64,000 nucleotides of DNA from Symbiodinium natans (GCA_905221605.1 CAJNDS010002108.1:432909-496908), one strand, 5' to 3'; numbered from the stretch's first letter, positions 39,455 through 52,954 are shown. The notes: generated by a model not told the origin, from the sequence alone. Program-made: numbers and translations.

Positions 39455-40819
39455 GCCAAAAGTTGGGTCTTTGAAGTCTACGTTGGCTGGCCGCGATGTG
39501 GGGCGAGGAAAATTCTTGCCTCGGCGATCCTTGGAATAACATGCCTGCCCAAGATGCACCTCTGGGCATGTTGCGAGCTGAGGAGTGTTTGGCTCGATGT
39601 AAGCCAGGCAAAATCTGTCTTATCATTTGGCTTGATATCTCAGAGATATAGGTCACATGAGGGCAAGGGAGGGGGGGGGGGCGTGTCAACATACTGCAAC
39701 CGAATTTCCGCAAGACGTGCAAACCCTCACAGCTTGCAATGTTGCATCGTGCTGCCCTAGATGCTCCTTTTGTCTGCTTGCGGGCTGAGGAAGGTTTTGT
39801 TTGTCTTGTTCGCTGTCCTGGAACTTTTGGCTGGTCGTAGAGCTGAACCAACTCGTTCTTTAAAGTTTGAAGTTTAAAGCTTTTTGTCTGTGCAGATTCC
39901 CGCATAGTGCGGCAGGATGAAAGGTACATCCGTGCACCCCGCCCTTCCCCCCTGGACTCCTGTGCTGAGAGCACCCCTCCGCTGGAGCTACTTAGTTTCG
40001 GGGCCCAGTAGTAGCTCCATCCTTGTCAAAAGCTTATGTCTCAAGTGCTTTGGTACTAGATGCCTGCTGACGCATAAATCCTTGAATGAAATAGTGCTTA
40101 CATGTCTGGGGACGGAGTCGTTGGTGGAGGGCGAAGGGGAACGTGTGATCAAACTTTCAGGCGTGGCGAGGAGCAACTCTGCAACAAGCAAGCAGACATT
40201 GGGCTTGCCAATGGCAAGAATATGGGGACCACCCATATTCACAACATATGGGGGTTTACGATCATAAGGGACCGCTAATACCCCAGCTGGGCATGATTTG
40301 CGCCCTGTGATGCCAAATCCTGCCCATCCATTCCTGGGAGCAACTTGGCAGGGGATGAGCTGCACCTTTCGGACTGCGTCTCGAGGCACTTCTTTGGCTG
40401 CAGTTCGCATGTGAGGATACAAAAGGTTGGCGGCATGTTGGGCAGCATTCCATGAGGCAGCCGGCCCGCAAACGGTCCTGAATTTGCCAAATGACAGCAA
40501 ATGGTTTTTGCTACAGCATGGTTCGAGTGCACTCACAGGCTCGACACGGCATTCCTCGCATCCCTTCTTGGCTCTCTCGCGGCCCGGTGGAGGTTCCTCT
40601 TCAACCAGCTGCATTTTCGGCTTTTTCCGAGCGAGCCGACAGTGAACGACATGAGGCAAAGCCGCGTCTCTGCATCTGATGTTTGAGTAGAGTTTTCATT
40701 AGCTTTTCATTAGGTTTGGGGCCGAGGGGATCAGTGATCAGGATCCATGACCAATGGTATCTTTGGCGTTTTTTCGGTGTGTCCCCATCGACCATGATCA
40801 GCACGCGACGGCTAAGGTT

Positions 40820-40925
40820 TTAGGGGCTTACGAAAATAGGGCACCCCAAGAATAGACCACCAAAATAGTAGGATCCCTTACAACAAGGACCCCAAAGAAG
40901 GTACCCCCGAATTTTCGGGGGTTAT
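40820..40925. repeat. Short dispersed repeat, family B
   Basis: Contains GGGGCTTACGAAAATAGGG, AAAATAGTAGGATCCC and GAATTTTCGGGGG. Confidence 0.58.
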
Positions 40926-40957
40926 TAGACCTCAAACCAAGCCTCGGTTCCCCGAAG

Positions 40958-41022
40958 GCTGCGCCGAATGGGACGGCAACCATTTCTCAAGACAGCAGAC
41001 TCCCACCGCGAAAGTAGTCAGG
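40958..41022 (+). CDS. Candidate exon ending in a telomere-like donor
   Basis: From CCGAAG|G to GTCAGG|GTTTAG. The one frame without a stop reads CAEWDGNHFSRQQTPTAKVV. Confidence 0.45.
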
Positions 41023-41080
41023 GTTTAGGGTTTAGGGTTTAGGGTTTAGGGTTTAGGGTTTAGGGTTTAGGGTTTAGGGT
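41022..41080 (+). repeat. TTTAGGG array
   Basis: Eight perfect units. Confidence 0.9.
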
Positions 41081-43059
41081 ACGCAATGCAAACAACGAAG
41101 CCCTGCAGCCTGTAACTCAGAATACATAAAAAAAACCTACATCTCCCTGTTCGACTATACATGCGCGAGCCTTTTCAAAAACAAAGCCGAACCGCAACCC
41201 CTCGCTCCCTGAAAAAACACGTTCTGTACAAAGTCGTGGTCAACCATGTAAATGCCCTGCTATGGTTCACATATGTACACGCACAAAAACATGGAGAAGA
41301 TTCCGGATGAGCCTTCATCGATCTACCTCACCTGTGTCCACAAGTATTCGGGGGCAAAATGTGCACCTGCATGTACATCCTTGCGACCTGCATCGCTGTG
41401 CAAGTGCAAGCCTTTGACAATGTGAATCCCGTGAGTCCTGTACCTGTGCCTCCAGAGTAGGCTCCGCGCACAGATCTCCCGCTTCGCCTGGCTTCGGCCG
41501 AGGCGCAGCACGACGAGTATCATTATCAGTATCATTCATTATCTAACTGCTGAGGGTGCTCGTCTGATTTTGCAAACCTAGTCTTCTCACAAGTGCGCTG
41601 GTGCTTTGTGCTGTGGCCCTGCAACGTGCGAGTAGCCATCAAGTCGAATCGCAAGTGCAGGCACCTCGATCTTCCACGCTCGCTGTCTGACACTGAACAG
41701 GCTCGGGGCTCCTCCTTGCTGAGTGTAAAGGGCCGTGGGCTTGCATGCCTCGACGGAGGGGAAGAAGACCTCGGCGTTTATAGCCACGGAGGGTGAGGGT
41801 GGTCGATACAAAGCAATTTCTCAGATGGGTCGTGCACAAAGCGGTCTTGGACATCTGTTCATTCGTTGGCAATGCTTGAATAGTGCATCTTCATAAACGG
41901 GCCCAGCACATTTGCCAGGCAGCAGAAGCAGTCTCTCAGCTGCGGCGTTTGCACGAGTTGCTTGGGACTCAGTCAGGCTGGGCGTAGAAGCAGACCAGCA
42001 GTACCGAAAGACGAAAAACCGCGGCAGCCACTCCCAACGCCAAACTTTGCATGGCTCTGCGTTTGGCTATGAAGGGGAGTGGATTTTGGCGGTGCACCTC
42101 GTTCTACTCTGCCTCCCCACAGGAGTTGCCCGAGTTAAGCTGATGGGCCGTCGTGCGACACTATACAGAATGGGATCACGACAGCTTGAGCTCTAACATG
42201 GGTGCCGGAGCATGACAGATGTGCATGCTGGGCCTCAACAACCATACTATTGCACGTGGCACGCTTAGTTCCTCGGTAAGGTATCTTTAGCTAGCAGAAC
42301 TGTTGGTTCAAGTTCCCCCCCCCCTTCCCCAATGCTTGTAATATGGATCATGTAGCTCGGGTTCAGGTCTTGCACTGCTTAAAGTCTGCTTAAGTTCGAC
42401 CAACTTTGTCTTTGCCATGGTTTCCACCGCAGCTTGCAGCTTCGACCTTATTCTTCTCACATTGAACACATAATCTCCTTGGATACGGCACGGCGCCCGA
42501 AAGGGTCCGCAACGGGCCTGCGGCTCAAGAAGTGTGAAAGTTAAAAAGCATCTACAACATGGAATTATATGGACACCCCCGCAGTAAAATTCTGGTGCGG
42601 CTCTGCACAGTGAAGACTCCTCCCTCCCGGAATTCCTATAGGCGAAGTCCCGCCGAAATCCTGGCGGCACTGGCCAGAGCTTTTCGTGTAGTCACGGAGG
42701 CCTGGCTTTCTGGCTTTGATGTACCATGTTGCACCTCAGCGCCGCTCCTGAACCATTAAGTCATTCAGCTGGATGCTACCGTCTCGTGAGGGTGTATACA
42801 GCTTCTGTGTACACTGGTCCCAGTCTATCGGAGTCTGAAGAAGAGAATCAAAGATAATCTTGTCAGCACTGCAGGCTTGAACAGGTCAGGAGCTCGAAGG
42901 TGAGGTGAGGCGAGGTGAGGCGTGGTTCTTGAACCCCAAAGCCATCCAAAGCCATCCAAAGGCCTGCAGGGAGATATGGGGAGTCTGCTTGCCGTTTCGG
43001 AGATTCGTGCCCGCACTGCAGGCCGCCTGCCTGAAGTCTCAGCTGACTGCTGCCTTAGA
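41081..43059. other. No supported gene
   Basis: Short frames only; a C-run at 42318-42326. Confidence 0.45.
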
Positions 43060-43197
43060 TGGAGGCGACGGTGGAAGTGCCGGAACGGTGTGCTGCTCTG
43101 TGGGCCTCCAGGGACAGACAAGCCAAAGGAAACCCAAGTAAATTTAGCTGAAGCGTGCAACCTTCAAGTTTCCTTTTCTCAAGAGCATGAGAGAGTA
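43060..43197 (+). pseudogene. AAA+-like fragment with damaged P-loop
   Basis: The plus frame reads NGVLLCGPPGTDKPKE and then VNLAEACNLQVSF, closely resembling the Walker A region and following helix of AAA+ ATPases (GVLLxGPPGTGKT...LAxA). The glycine and threonine of GTGKT are replaced (GTDKP), which would disable nucleotide binding. No Walker B or other ATPase exon was found nearby. It may be a decayed exon copy, or chance. Confidence 0.3.
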
Positions 43198-45771
43198 ATT
43201 CCATATTCTATACTACACCACGCATGTCGAGACCGGGTGGTCGGGGTATTGCGTGCATTCGTCTCCGCAAGCTCTTAATTGCACAAAAGCTTGTTCTGCT
43301 GCCTGCATCTCCGATGAGAGATGCTGGAACCGACGACTCAGCCGCGTGAGATTTCAGTGTTTTAGCAGTGTTCCCACCAATGAAATCGGGTTCGTCCAAA
43401 CAAGAGCCCGGCATCTCTATCATCACCGCCCGACAAATCGATGTTGAATGTCGGACATGCGGACATCCTGAACGCCCAAACATCCGCCACAAGGTGTTAT
43501 CAGGCAGGCCTCTAGGATTCCGAGCCATAAAATCTTGTAAATTCAAGTAAAGCTATAGGGACTAGGGAGCATTGTTGAAATTCCACTCTGTGCGTACACG
43601 GGTCAGGCATCTGCGGCATCCTTGCATGTCCTGTTTGCTGAAGGAAGGTTTCTGTTTGTTATTGCGAACAAGCAAAGAGGTTCCTAACCGCTCGAGCAAC
43701 TTCATCATGGTCTAGAGCCTGAGATGGAGATCAGTGAGATCAGCTGCTTAGGGATGGTAAGCTGGACGCAGATCGGCACATCCGGCATTCCGCTTTCCGA
43801 TGTGAGCACTGCTCGTGGTATGGGATGACTTGCTGCGTATGGCCGACTGTCATTCATAGGCTTGCACGTAGAGTATCCCGCTGTCTTTTGGCAGGCATGC
43901 TAGGAAAAGCTCGCTCAGAGGCGCCGCCGAGCAGGGCTCCACGGGAAGAGTTGAGTCTGCGGCTTGGGGTCGTTGGCCTTCATGAGTAGAATCGATAGAT
44001 CGATCAAGCCTACTGAGCTCTTGCGAATATAAAGTCGAAAAGGGAGAGTTGGAGGCCTTACGCGGGAATGCGAATGACGATACATGCGGACAACGTTGAA
44101 GTGTGGGTGATCGTGGGTGCATGTTTGTACGAATCCATGTTATAGAACTCTACATTTTACAACATTAAGAGTACACATGGGGATGCTTTGAGGCTCCACA
44201 ATTCAAATGGTGTCAGCAGTTTGTCTCTTGGAGCACGATCAGACATGCGGAGGTCAGCGCCTTGAAGGTTTGACAGCACGTGGCATTCGAGATGGCTAAG
44301 GTTTCCAATCTAGAGGTGTTGCAGTGAGATGACCAGAGGTCACCATGGTAGGTTTTAGGCATCTTGTAAGACAACAGAGCAAAACGTGTTTCAGCCCGCA
44401 GCACCGAACATCACCGAACTTCTGCAGAACCGAAAGCTCTCCGCAAGCCTGCCCCCATGCACTCGAAGCCCTTGCACCCAGAATCCTTGAAGCGCTGGCG
44501 TGCAGGATGATGCGTTCGGCGCAGACGAGGCTCTTCCACTCTTCATTCTGATTATGGTACGCCCGGCGCCTAGTGAATTTGCGACAGCACGCTGGGCGTG
44601 CAGTTTGCGTAGTGTTTGCAGCTGCTTGGAGTTCAGTGCTCAGTGACATGCACTTGCACTTTGTCTGCGAACAACTGCCGTCGTCACAGGTCTTGTTTGG
44701 TGAGTGTTGCTGCATTGTTTGCAGAGAATGTCTGCATCTGCTTGTGGAGTGTTGCCTCTGCCACTGGAGTGTGCAGCACAGGAGGCCGCTGGGCTGTCTC
44801 CGCTTTCCTGCCTTTGCCTGCTTTATCAGGTGCGAATCCGCCCATGATGGCCAGTGTGCTCAGCTATGCGGAGAGGTTCACAGCCTCTTGGAGCAGCACT
44901 GGTTGGGGCATCCGGGATGGAAATAGCCAAGTGCATTCCGATTCTTCATGGACATGTTCCATTTTTTTACCATGGCTTACGAACCCCGGCCTTATGTACT
45001 CGGACATGGGTGGGGCGGCTTGTGAGTCGAGGCGGGCAGCAGGGCATTCTGGGTGACCAAGGCCCGTCAGCAGCTGCGAACGGAGCAGGGCTACGCTTTG
45101 GCCCAGGCGCCCTTTCTCGCTGGGTCTCAAGGTGCTTTTGGTAGTAGCCCACACCTCGAATGAAGAGAGGCGCAAGCTGCGGTCTCCTTTGCTGCGACAC
45201 TGCAACGGCAGGCCGAAGTGATTTCCGAAGTGATCACAGCAGTTTGCTTGCAAAACCTTGTGCGCCGCATGCTAGAGGCATGCCGCGACTTCACAAGAAG
45301 CTGTTTGGATCTTGTAAAAAAATGTAAGAGCCGTTATACAGAGCAGACGTCATCAATCAATACTCTCCTGGCGCTCTATTCTTGAGAGGCGCTCTCCAAC
45401 CTGTCTCCCGGTGAGTGGGAGCGTGCAGAACTCAGAGAGCTACGGAACATTGCAGTAATTGCGCTCGATAAGGATGTAAGCCCTGCGTGAGTTTAACAGA
45501 CGGGGACAAGTCCGCTACAGCCCCAGTCCTGAATGTCCCAGGAACATCACTTTGAGATTCAGGGGCTTCCCATAGCACCAACTACCGGTGCCAAAGGATC
45601 AGGATCCTGATTTACAAGCGTTCTACGATCAGACATGGCAGCACATAGAAGCACCAAGCACTCGCCAAGCACACGTAGAGAGGACATCATCAAATCGGCT
45701 CCACTTGTACCTCCGGGCGTCGTACACCGCAAAGACCCCACAATTCCAGTCGCCTGCTGCGGTATGGTTGT
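43198..45771. other. No supported gene
   Basis: Several frames of 90-146 codons at 44300-45250 on both strands cancel each other as evidence. Confidence 0.45.
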
Positions 45772-45960
45772 GCCTGTGGTTGTGGTTGTGGTTGTTTTTG
45801 TGGTTGCGGTTGTGGTTGTGGTTGTTTTTGTGGTTGTGGTTGTGGTTGTGGTTGTTTTTGTGGTTGTGGTTGTGGTTGTTGTTGTGGTTGTTGTTGCGGT
45901 CGTTGTTGGTGTATGTTTGTTGTTTGCTGTTTGTTGTTGTTGTTGCTGCTGCGTTTGTTT
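45772..45960. repeat. GGTTGT-type minisatellite
   Basis: Units of GGTTGT and TTGTTG, about 190 bp. Frames coding poly-Val or poly-Thr here are compositional. Confidence 0.9.
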
Positions 45961-46105
45961 GTGTTCGTCGTTGTTGTACGTTGCGTGTGCTTTTCTTTGT
46001 TCCGAGTTTGTTGGCCGGTATGGCTGTTGATGACGTTGCCGTTGAAGCAGGAGCATCAGCTGATCATCAGCTGGTTCAGCTAGCAGCTGAATGTGTTACA
46101 AAAAA

Positions 46106-46226
46106 CCCTCAACCCTCAACCCTCAACCCTAACCCTAAACCCTAAACCCTAAACCCTAAACCCTAAACCCTAAACCCTAAACCCTAAACCCTAAACCCTA
46201 AACCCTAAACCCTAAACCCTAAACCA
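46106..46226 (-). repeat. CCCTAAA array
   Basis: About 17 units, the first ones CCCTCAA. Confidence 0.92.
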
Positions 46227-46342
46227 CGCCATGCCAAGGGCACATCGAGGGCGAGGACGTGAACACGGAGAGTTAACGACACCCCGAGATGTCCCGTGCC
46301 TGGAGCTCCCCCCATTTCACACCGGAGAGATCCGGAGAACCC

Positions 46343-46396
46343 TACACCCTAAACCCTAAACCCTAAACCCTAAACCCTAAACCCTAAACCCTAAGT
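46343..46396 (-). repeat. CCCTAAA array
   Basis: Seven to eight units. The 117 bp between this and the previous array is GC-rich with no clear exon. Confidence 0.9.
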
Positions 46397-47580
46397 ACAT
46401 CGGATCGAATGTAGCAGGTTGAAGCTTTCTAGCCGTGAAAGCAGAAACCAGGCACGGGGCTTCGTTGGCTGCGCTTTCTTGTGCTGCCTCGGCTAGTGCC
46501 CCCCTGGCAAACTGCCAGATGATGCCTCTTAGCAGATGCATCTTGGCGAAGTCGTGTAGCAGACCCGTTTGGCAAATGTAGACATGCTGTTACGGCATGA
46601 GAGTCGTTACCCCCAGAATATCGCAGGCAGCCTTGTCTAGGGAAGCATGACACATGTGAGTAGCGGCTCTGCACGTACTTGCCATTCGTCGGACCACCGG
46701 GAGCACACTCGCAGAATTGGGGGCATGGCAAGCCTTCATCTCGAACGTTGGAGTTGGACGTGCTGGAGATGCTTCCAGCATTGCTTTAGCATATTGGTTT
46801 TCTTGCAGACTTCCAAAGCTGTGTGCAGCATGCGCAATGCAGCATGGCAAGTTGCTTGCCAGCCTGTCTCTGAGTGATGTGCTTCCCGTTTTGCATTCTC
46901 TTGATGCCCCTTTCAGGAAGGACCCGAAATGTCTCACACCCAGGTGGTGCTTGCCTGGTGTAAAAGCAAGGCCTCATCACAAGCGGCACCTCGAAGCCCC
47001 AAAGCCCCTTCTTACCTGACATAGTATGGGTGGCTTGGGCTGCATCTATACATATCTTTGTGGTACATTTGCCGTAACTTTAGATCCTTACCTTTTTTGG
47101 GTTTATTGGGTTTCTTAGTAAGGTAGCTAAAAGTTTAATTTATAGCTACCCTCATGAGTGCATCTATACATATGTATAGCGTACAGGCTTGAGGCTTTCA
47201 TGGCCTCGTCGCCCTTCTCGTTCCGATCGTCATCATCATCCCTTGTCATTCCTTACCCTCCCTGATCTGTGTATACACGCCGATGTAAGCCATGAGCATT
47301 TTGCATAGCATCATAGCTTCTCGATGCTTTCAGCAACTGTTGAGACTTGAAGCCCACAGGGGGATTCTCGATGATCTACCCTACGCGCCTCTGCAGTCCA
47401 GCAGTTTCTTGACATTTTGGAAGCACGACGGGGGCCGCATGTTGCCAGAATCGAGTCGTGATTGCATGTGATTTGCATGTGATGGCTCCGTGCAGCAGCA
47501 TTCTCACTCTGAAAACTGCTGCGACAACCGAAAGCCCAACGACGTGCCAAGACATAGGCAGGCAGGCCCACAAGCACGCA

Positions 47581-47706
47581 CGCACGCGCGCACCCACCCA
47601 CCCACCCACCCACCCACCCACCCACCCACCCACCCACCCAGCCAACCACACACACACACACACACACACAAACAAACAAACACACGCACACACACACACA
47701 CACACA
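47581..47706. repeat. (CCCA)n and (CA)n microsatellite
   Basis: ACGC units, then about 12 CCCA units, then CA with CAAA units. Confidence 0.9.
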
Positions 47707-50700
47707 GAGTGACAGGTAGAGCAGCTTCGCATGCGGCATCGCAGAACCTCTGCTTGGCCAACCTTTGCTCCGCGATGGATGAGGACGCCAAGACGATGAG
47801 GCAAGAACCAGCATCGCTTTGTGGTCCCTTTGAAGCTGTGTTTCTTTCTGTGCCTCATATCGTTGCAGAACAGAAGATGTCTACTGAACTATGGACTCCT
47901 ACTGGCACAGTCTTGGGCTGCAGCTTGTTTGTGCCCGGTATGTGTTCGTTTTTGCGCGTAAAGCAAAGGCAGAAGGGGTCTAGCAATGTGAGAATCAGAC
48001 AGCGACAGCAGACGTGCCTCCAGATAGCACAGAGGCACAACATCAGAGGGAAAAGAGACAAAGCCCATGTGAGGTAGAACACAAACGAAATACCCGCGAT
48101 TCACATAGAAACAACAAAAGCAAACACAAACAGCGAGAATGAGGGGGTCGAGGGAGGCTTCCACTTCAGGAAGGTCCCATGAGGAGTAAGAGGGATTTTG
48201 GATTTCACAGAACCTTTGAATTGAGACTGCATTACGGAAGCCTTACGACTGAGTAAACAAGCCCGACGCAAAAGGGGAGGGGGGCGGGTGGGGTGGGAAA
48301 CGCCGCTACGCAGTGCAGTGTTGTGTCTTTGAGGTGAGTGTTGCGTAGTTCTCTCCTGTTACTGGTACAGAACAGTTTACAGAATTGACGCCACACGCCT
48401 CATGTGAAGAAGGAATGCAGGGAGTGTGATTTCTGGTTGTGGGGTGCTACGGATATCGTCTCACTGTACATCAGCAGCTCAACACTGGTGCACAAGGGGA
48501 ATCCCCCCACTCATCGAAATCGTGTAATCGAGTGTTTAGACTATGAGCGTCCGATCGAAGATACAGTCTCCCACAACTGCCTGAAAAGGACGACATGCAT
48601 AATGTACAGAGTTTTGGAAGCTGTGGAGCATCTTGACGTTGAGGGTGGTTCGTTTACGTCATGTGATTTGTCGAAAACCCTGAAACGCCGCAACTTAGCC
48701 GCAACTTACATTGTTCAAGAAGAGAAGTGAAGATATGATGACAACCAGCTTTGACTGGACAAGCCACATGTGTTATCGCTGGTGTCATTGCGCTGTGGCT
48801 GGCCGACATGTTTGTGTGTCTCTTTTCACACGCACTCGTGGTCTAAATCTGATTCTCGTCGCTTTTGTACTGTCCGACTTGACAAAGTCGAACGCCTGCA
48901 AGTGGTGCAAATATGATATGAAACTAGTTTGGAGACGTTTTTGGGGCTGCAGCTCAAAGAAGCCCACGAAGCAAAGGTGCAGTGCATCAAGAACCAATCA
49001 AGTTGCTCTTTCCATTGCAGGTGGTGTCCTGTCATGCTCGTTGCTGCTGGGCCCGAGGCCAGAAAATCTTTGATTGCTTGAATCACGGGGGGCAGGGAAT
49101 GTGGGAGTGAGGGCCCTATATATACCCTTTAAGGGATCATACAGGGCCCGAATCCCTCATTCCCTAGAGCCAGCCAAGGGCAGAATCAACAGGGACTCGC
49201 GAGTTTGGGTCACAGGCCCCGGGGTCCAGCCTTTCCGCTCTGGGCGGCGCGTCGTCAGAAGGTGATGGCGAGGCTTTGGCTGGCTGTGATGCATTTGACC
49301 CTTCACTTGCTTTCGGTGAACCTTTGTGCAGATCATGTAGGGTTACCAGATGTCTTGTGGCCTGGGCTTGGAGTACTTATTGCCAGTAAAGCCAGCCAGG
49401 GCAAATGTGTACTATGATTTCTTTCCGCAGGGAGGTGCTTCTTGGACCTTCGTGGATTTATACTAGTATTTGCGAACTTACTACGGCGCAGTGAGGCTGC
49501 CACCCGAACATCCCCGAACCCTGAAAAAGTGAGGCTGGATCGAGTTTCACGGAGGACGGCCGCTTGCATGTAGCGACGCCAGGACCCCTGCCTTTGAGCT
49601 TGTGAGCCTTGTCCAGAGTTGCGCTGCTCACTCTCCGCTCCCTGTCACTCAGATCAGGGTTGCTGACTAAGTGTGGAACCCCATTCGCTTTGGCCATAGG
49701 ACCACGCACATCAGAAAGCTCTTCTATTCGAACCTCTGTAACCTCAAGCTGACAAGCTGACCGTCGCTGTAAGGGATGGTCTGACTGCTGGCGCCATGGG
49801 TATCTGCATTGGCACGCCAGGGAAGTCCTAACGATGCGCATGATCAGCTCATGGGCACTCCAGGAACCATCTGGGATTACGCCCCAGGGATACTCCAAGC
49901 AATTACCAGGCAACCCTAGAAGCAAAGAGAATTGAAGGGAACACGCCCAGCGCAGACCATTTCACATGAACCACCCTCTTTGGGGGAGACCTGGGCGAGG
50001 CAAAGGAGTTCAGGCGAGGGGACTTCGGGTGGGTGTTCGACTGTGGGAAGTGGGGTTTTAAGGCTCGATTGAACGAGCCACGGAGAAAGTACTTGCGCTC
50101 GTGAAATCAACGTATACTGCCCGGAAGAGCGCCCCCCCCCCCCCTCTCCCCCGTCATCCCTTTTTTCGGTGAGTTCAGGTCACCTTGTTGGCATTACCTG
50201 CCACATGACACGACCTTTTACTTTGTTTTGCCTTTGGGGTCCTCTAGCCGAGCCTGGCTCCGGGGTATTTCGAACCGTTTTCTTCATGCATTGATATCAC
50301 AATTCTATGGGTCCAATGTGAAGCGGCCCGGTGTTGCTTGGCGTCGGTGCTTGGGTTCATTCTTGCGAGTTGATTTCGTTGAAGCTTGAGCAGACAGCTC
50401 TAGTTTGCATGCCGACGACTTAGGTCCGGTCTCTGCTTTTGGGACAGCGAGTCCCCAACGGTCGCGCTCCTGGCTTGTTAGTGGACTCGTATAGTATATA
50501 TATATATATACTCATTTCTTACAAAGTTACACATAGCAAAAGGGCATTCCGCAGCAAGGCTGCAGCGAGCTCGCTCTCCCAGCTTCTCTGTCTTAAGCCT
50601 TGGCAGGGGAGGTTCGCCAGGGTGTGCGAAGACCTCATGTCACCAAGCATGCTGGTTTTGGCTGAACCGAAACTTTTGCGAGGGTGCAGCGCCAGCTACG

Positions 50701-51157
50701 GTTTGCATTGACAAGGTGAACGGTCAGCAGATGATTTTTAGTTCGTTTTAGTGGCTTACTTCAAGACATCCAAGAACTGCGAAACCCCCCCGCCCCCCAA
50801 CCTACTCGCGCGCAACCCGAGAAAGCGGCTCGCAATGAGGTAGCAGTGACGTCCGTGGCGCTGGTGGCACCGCTTCTCGGCCCTGGCGATCTTGGGAAAT
50901 GTGTATGAAGTTCTGAGGAGCGTTTCGATGTACATTCTTGCCGGAATCCTGGCCCCAAAATGTGCGGAGGTTCCTGCGACGGTCCGCGTTGCCAGGGGAT
51001 CAACTCTGTCCGGCGCCCGAGGTCTGCAGGCTTAGTTGGTTGCAAGATATGGTGAGAGACTTAGGTGCTGTCAGGGTTTGATGTGCCCAGGCCATTGAAG
51101 CACCTGCATGGAGGATAGGAGTATTAAGTCTACGCTTCCAAAAGCCTACCCCCTTGC
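47707..51157. other. No supported gene
   Basis: Includes the foldback repeat at 49085-49167 and a TA run at 50493-50511. Nothing else recognised. Confidence 0.45.
49085..49167. repeat. Inverted repeat related to the 105-bp unit
   Basis: GGGAATGTGGGAGTGAGGGCC at the left is inverted as GGCCCGAATCCCTCATTCCC at the right, with CCTTTAAGGGATCAT in the middle. Possibly a small foldback element. Confidence 0.5.
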
Positions 51158-51241
51158 GAATTATTTTTTCTTTTTGTTTAAATAAAACCCAAGAGGATAT
51201 TAAAAATGCATATTTTATTAAGGTTCTTAGAGGAGTATAGT
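51158..51241 (+). repeat. Dispersed repeat, family C
   Basis: Second copy of the repeat at 7984-8069, in the same orientation. Confidence 0.7.
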
Positions 51242-52256
51242 TGATTCGTGACGACGACAACAGTTCGGTGAGTCTGTCGGTTCAAGGCCCTACTTACTAG
51301 CTATTTACAAAACATCTCCGGGTTTTGGGTTTTGGGTTTAGGGTCTATAGGGGGTGATGTGCTCTTGGAGCCACATGCTGTGGAGACTCTCACAGCACAA
51401 GGCATTCTCTACCGAGAAGCGGGCCGCGCTTTTCTAGTAGACGGTGCGTGCGGGACAAGTAAGAGAAACGGCGACACTGCGGTGACGTGGAGTAATACTT
51501 CCCAAGACACATCATGAAATTCAGAAGTAAAACAAAAACATGCCCGCATTGTAGTTCTGTAAATACACGAAAATGCGGAACATGTTACCACGCAGCGGGC
51601 ACACAGTCCAACTGCCGGAATCCAGCTGAGAAGACATTATACATCAGTATACAAGAATAGTCCGAGATAGCTGGCAGATAGGAATATCTCCCAATTATAC
51701 AAGGCTACTCCTTTGATATGTCGTGGAATGTGTTCATGGTCTTAGAACTATTCGAAATTTTGGGGGCCTGGTCCATTGAGACATGGCCTTGTGCGATTTC
51801 TTCACACCATGCGGGAGTACGGCGCTGGAGGCAGAAGTATATAGCCAAGCCGCGGATACATGCATGTTATCTTCATGGGTTCCCCTACTACCCCCCTCTA
51901 TTCTACCCCCCCCCCCCGTTCCCCCCATAATTAAGGCTTTTTAGGGGTAAATCAGCCTAATTAAGGTCAGGGTATCTGCTCACAGCTTTCCCAGATGTCG
52001 ATGTTACCTCGGTGCTGTGCCTGTTTCCAAGAGCGAGTGTACTTCTTAGTCTGCTCTCTCTCAGTCAGAATAGTAGGCCGGATAGTGGGGCAGCCCAGTG
52101 GCATCCGGGCGAGAACAGTGGACACGGACCCACTGGACATGCTCTTCTACATACGAGCTCAAAGATTCCACAAAGAAAATTTCAACTTGGTCGGCACAGC
52201 ACACCTCGCATACTCCATTAGATCACGGTTGATTCCGAAAAGGCTTCGCATCTACA
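51242..52256. other. No supported gene
   Basis: Short TTTGGGT-like words near 51320 and a C-run at 51907-51917. Confidence 0.45.
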
Positions 52257-52288
52257 TCCTAAACCCTAAACCCTAAACCCGAAACCCT
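52257..52288 (-). repeat. CCCTAAA array
   Basis: Four to five units. Confidence 0.82.
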
Positions 52289-52320
52289 GACTGCCCTTAA
52301 CCAAGTCGTCCATTAACAAG

Positions 52321-52383
52321 GCCCGGTCATGGACCCAGAGCTGGTTGCCACGACAGAGCATCGCGCTGAGGACCACTACGTGC
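52321..52383 (+). CDS. Candidate exon between telomere-like arrays
   Basis: From AACAAG|G to GTGC|GTTTAG with a CCCTAAA array on the left and TTTAGGG on the right. The high-GC3 frame reads PVMDPELVATTEHRAEDHYV. Confidence 0.45.
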
Positions 52384-52434
52384 GTTTAGGGTGTAGGGTG
52401 TAGGGTTTAGGGTTTAGGGTTTCGGGTTCAGGGG
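52383..52434 (+). repeat. TTTAGGG array
   Basis: About seven units with GTGTAGG variants. Confidence 0.85.
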
Positions 52435-52954
52435 TGTCTAGAATCGTTGTTTTGTGCAGCACCATCTCATTCGGAACTGACGCCAAATAACAGCGCAGTA
52501 GTTGTTAATGCGAGTCCTGGACGTACCAGTCCTTTTCATTCTTGTACATGCACTTTGAAGTTGACAAGCGCTGCCATGGACGCACTGGGCCCCTCAAGGC
52601 TTCGTTTAGGAAGCAGCAACCGGCTGAAAATCATGCAATCCCAAACTCATTGATCCGCGGCTGCGCGTGGGTCCTTCGATTGTCACACAAGCAAAGTCTC
52701 ATGCCCAGCGCCAAGTTCAATTCCTTGAGGTTCTTTGCCGTCTTCCCCCCGGCCCATGAGCCTACCAATGTGGAGGTTCAGAGTGCAAAGCAGCCTTGTG
52801 AATAGAGAAGTGGATCGATAATCGCAAAGGAAGGTGAGAAAGCAGGTGCAGTGGATCAGGTACGATCCGGTGTGTAGAGTCGCTTCACCTTAAAATTGGT
52901 ATTCCAGACATTTGCGTTTGTTCCAGGTGCTTGGAGGGAGTACTGATACAACCT

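Noticed and set aside
39988-40659. 223-codon minus ORF as a gene
   Set aside because: No domain, and frames open on the opposite strand over the same bases.
45559-46145. Poly-Thr and poly-Val frames of 131-185 codons
   Set aside because: Compositional product of the GGTTGT minisatellite, open in three frames at once.
47311-48077. Frames with His-Pro-Pro-Thr or Gly-Gly-Trp-Val repeats
   Set aside because: They are translations of the CCCA and CA microsatellite.
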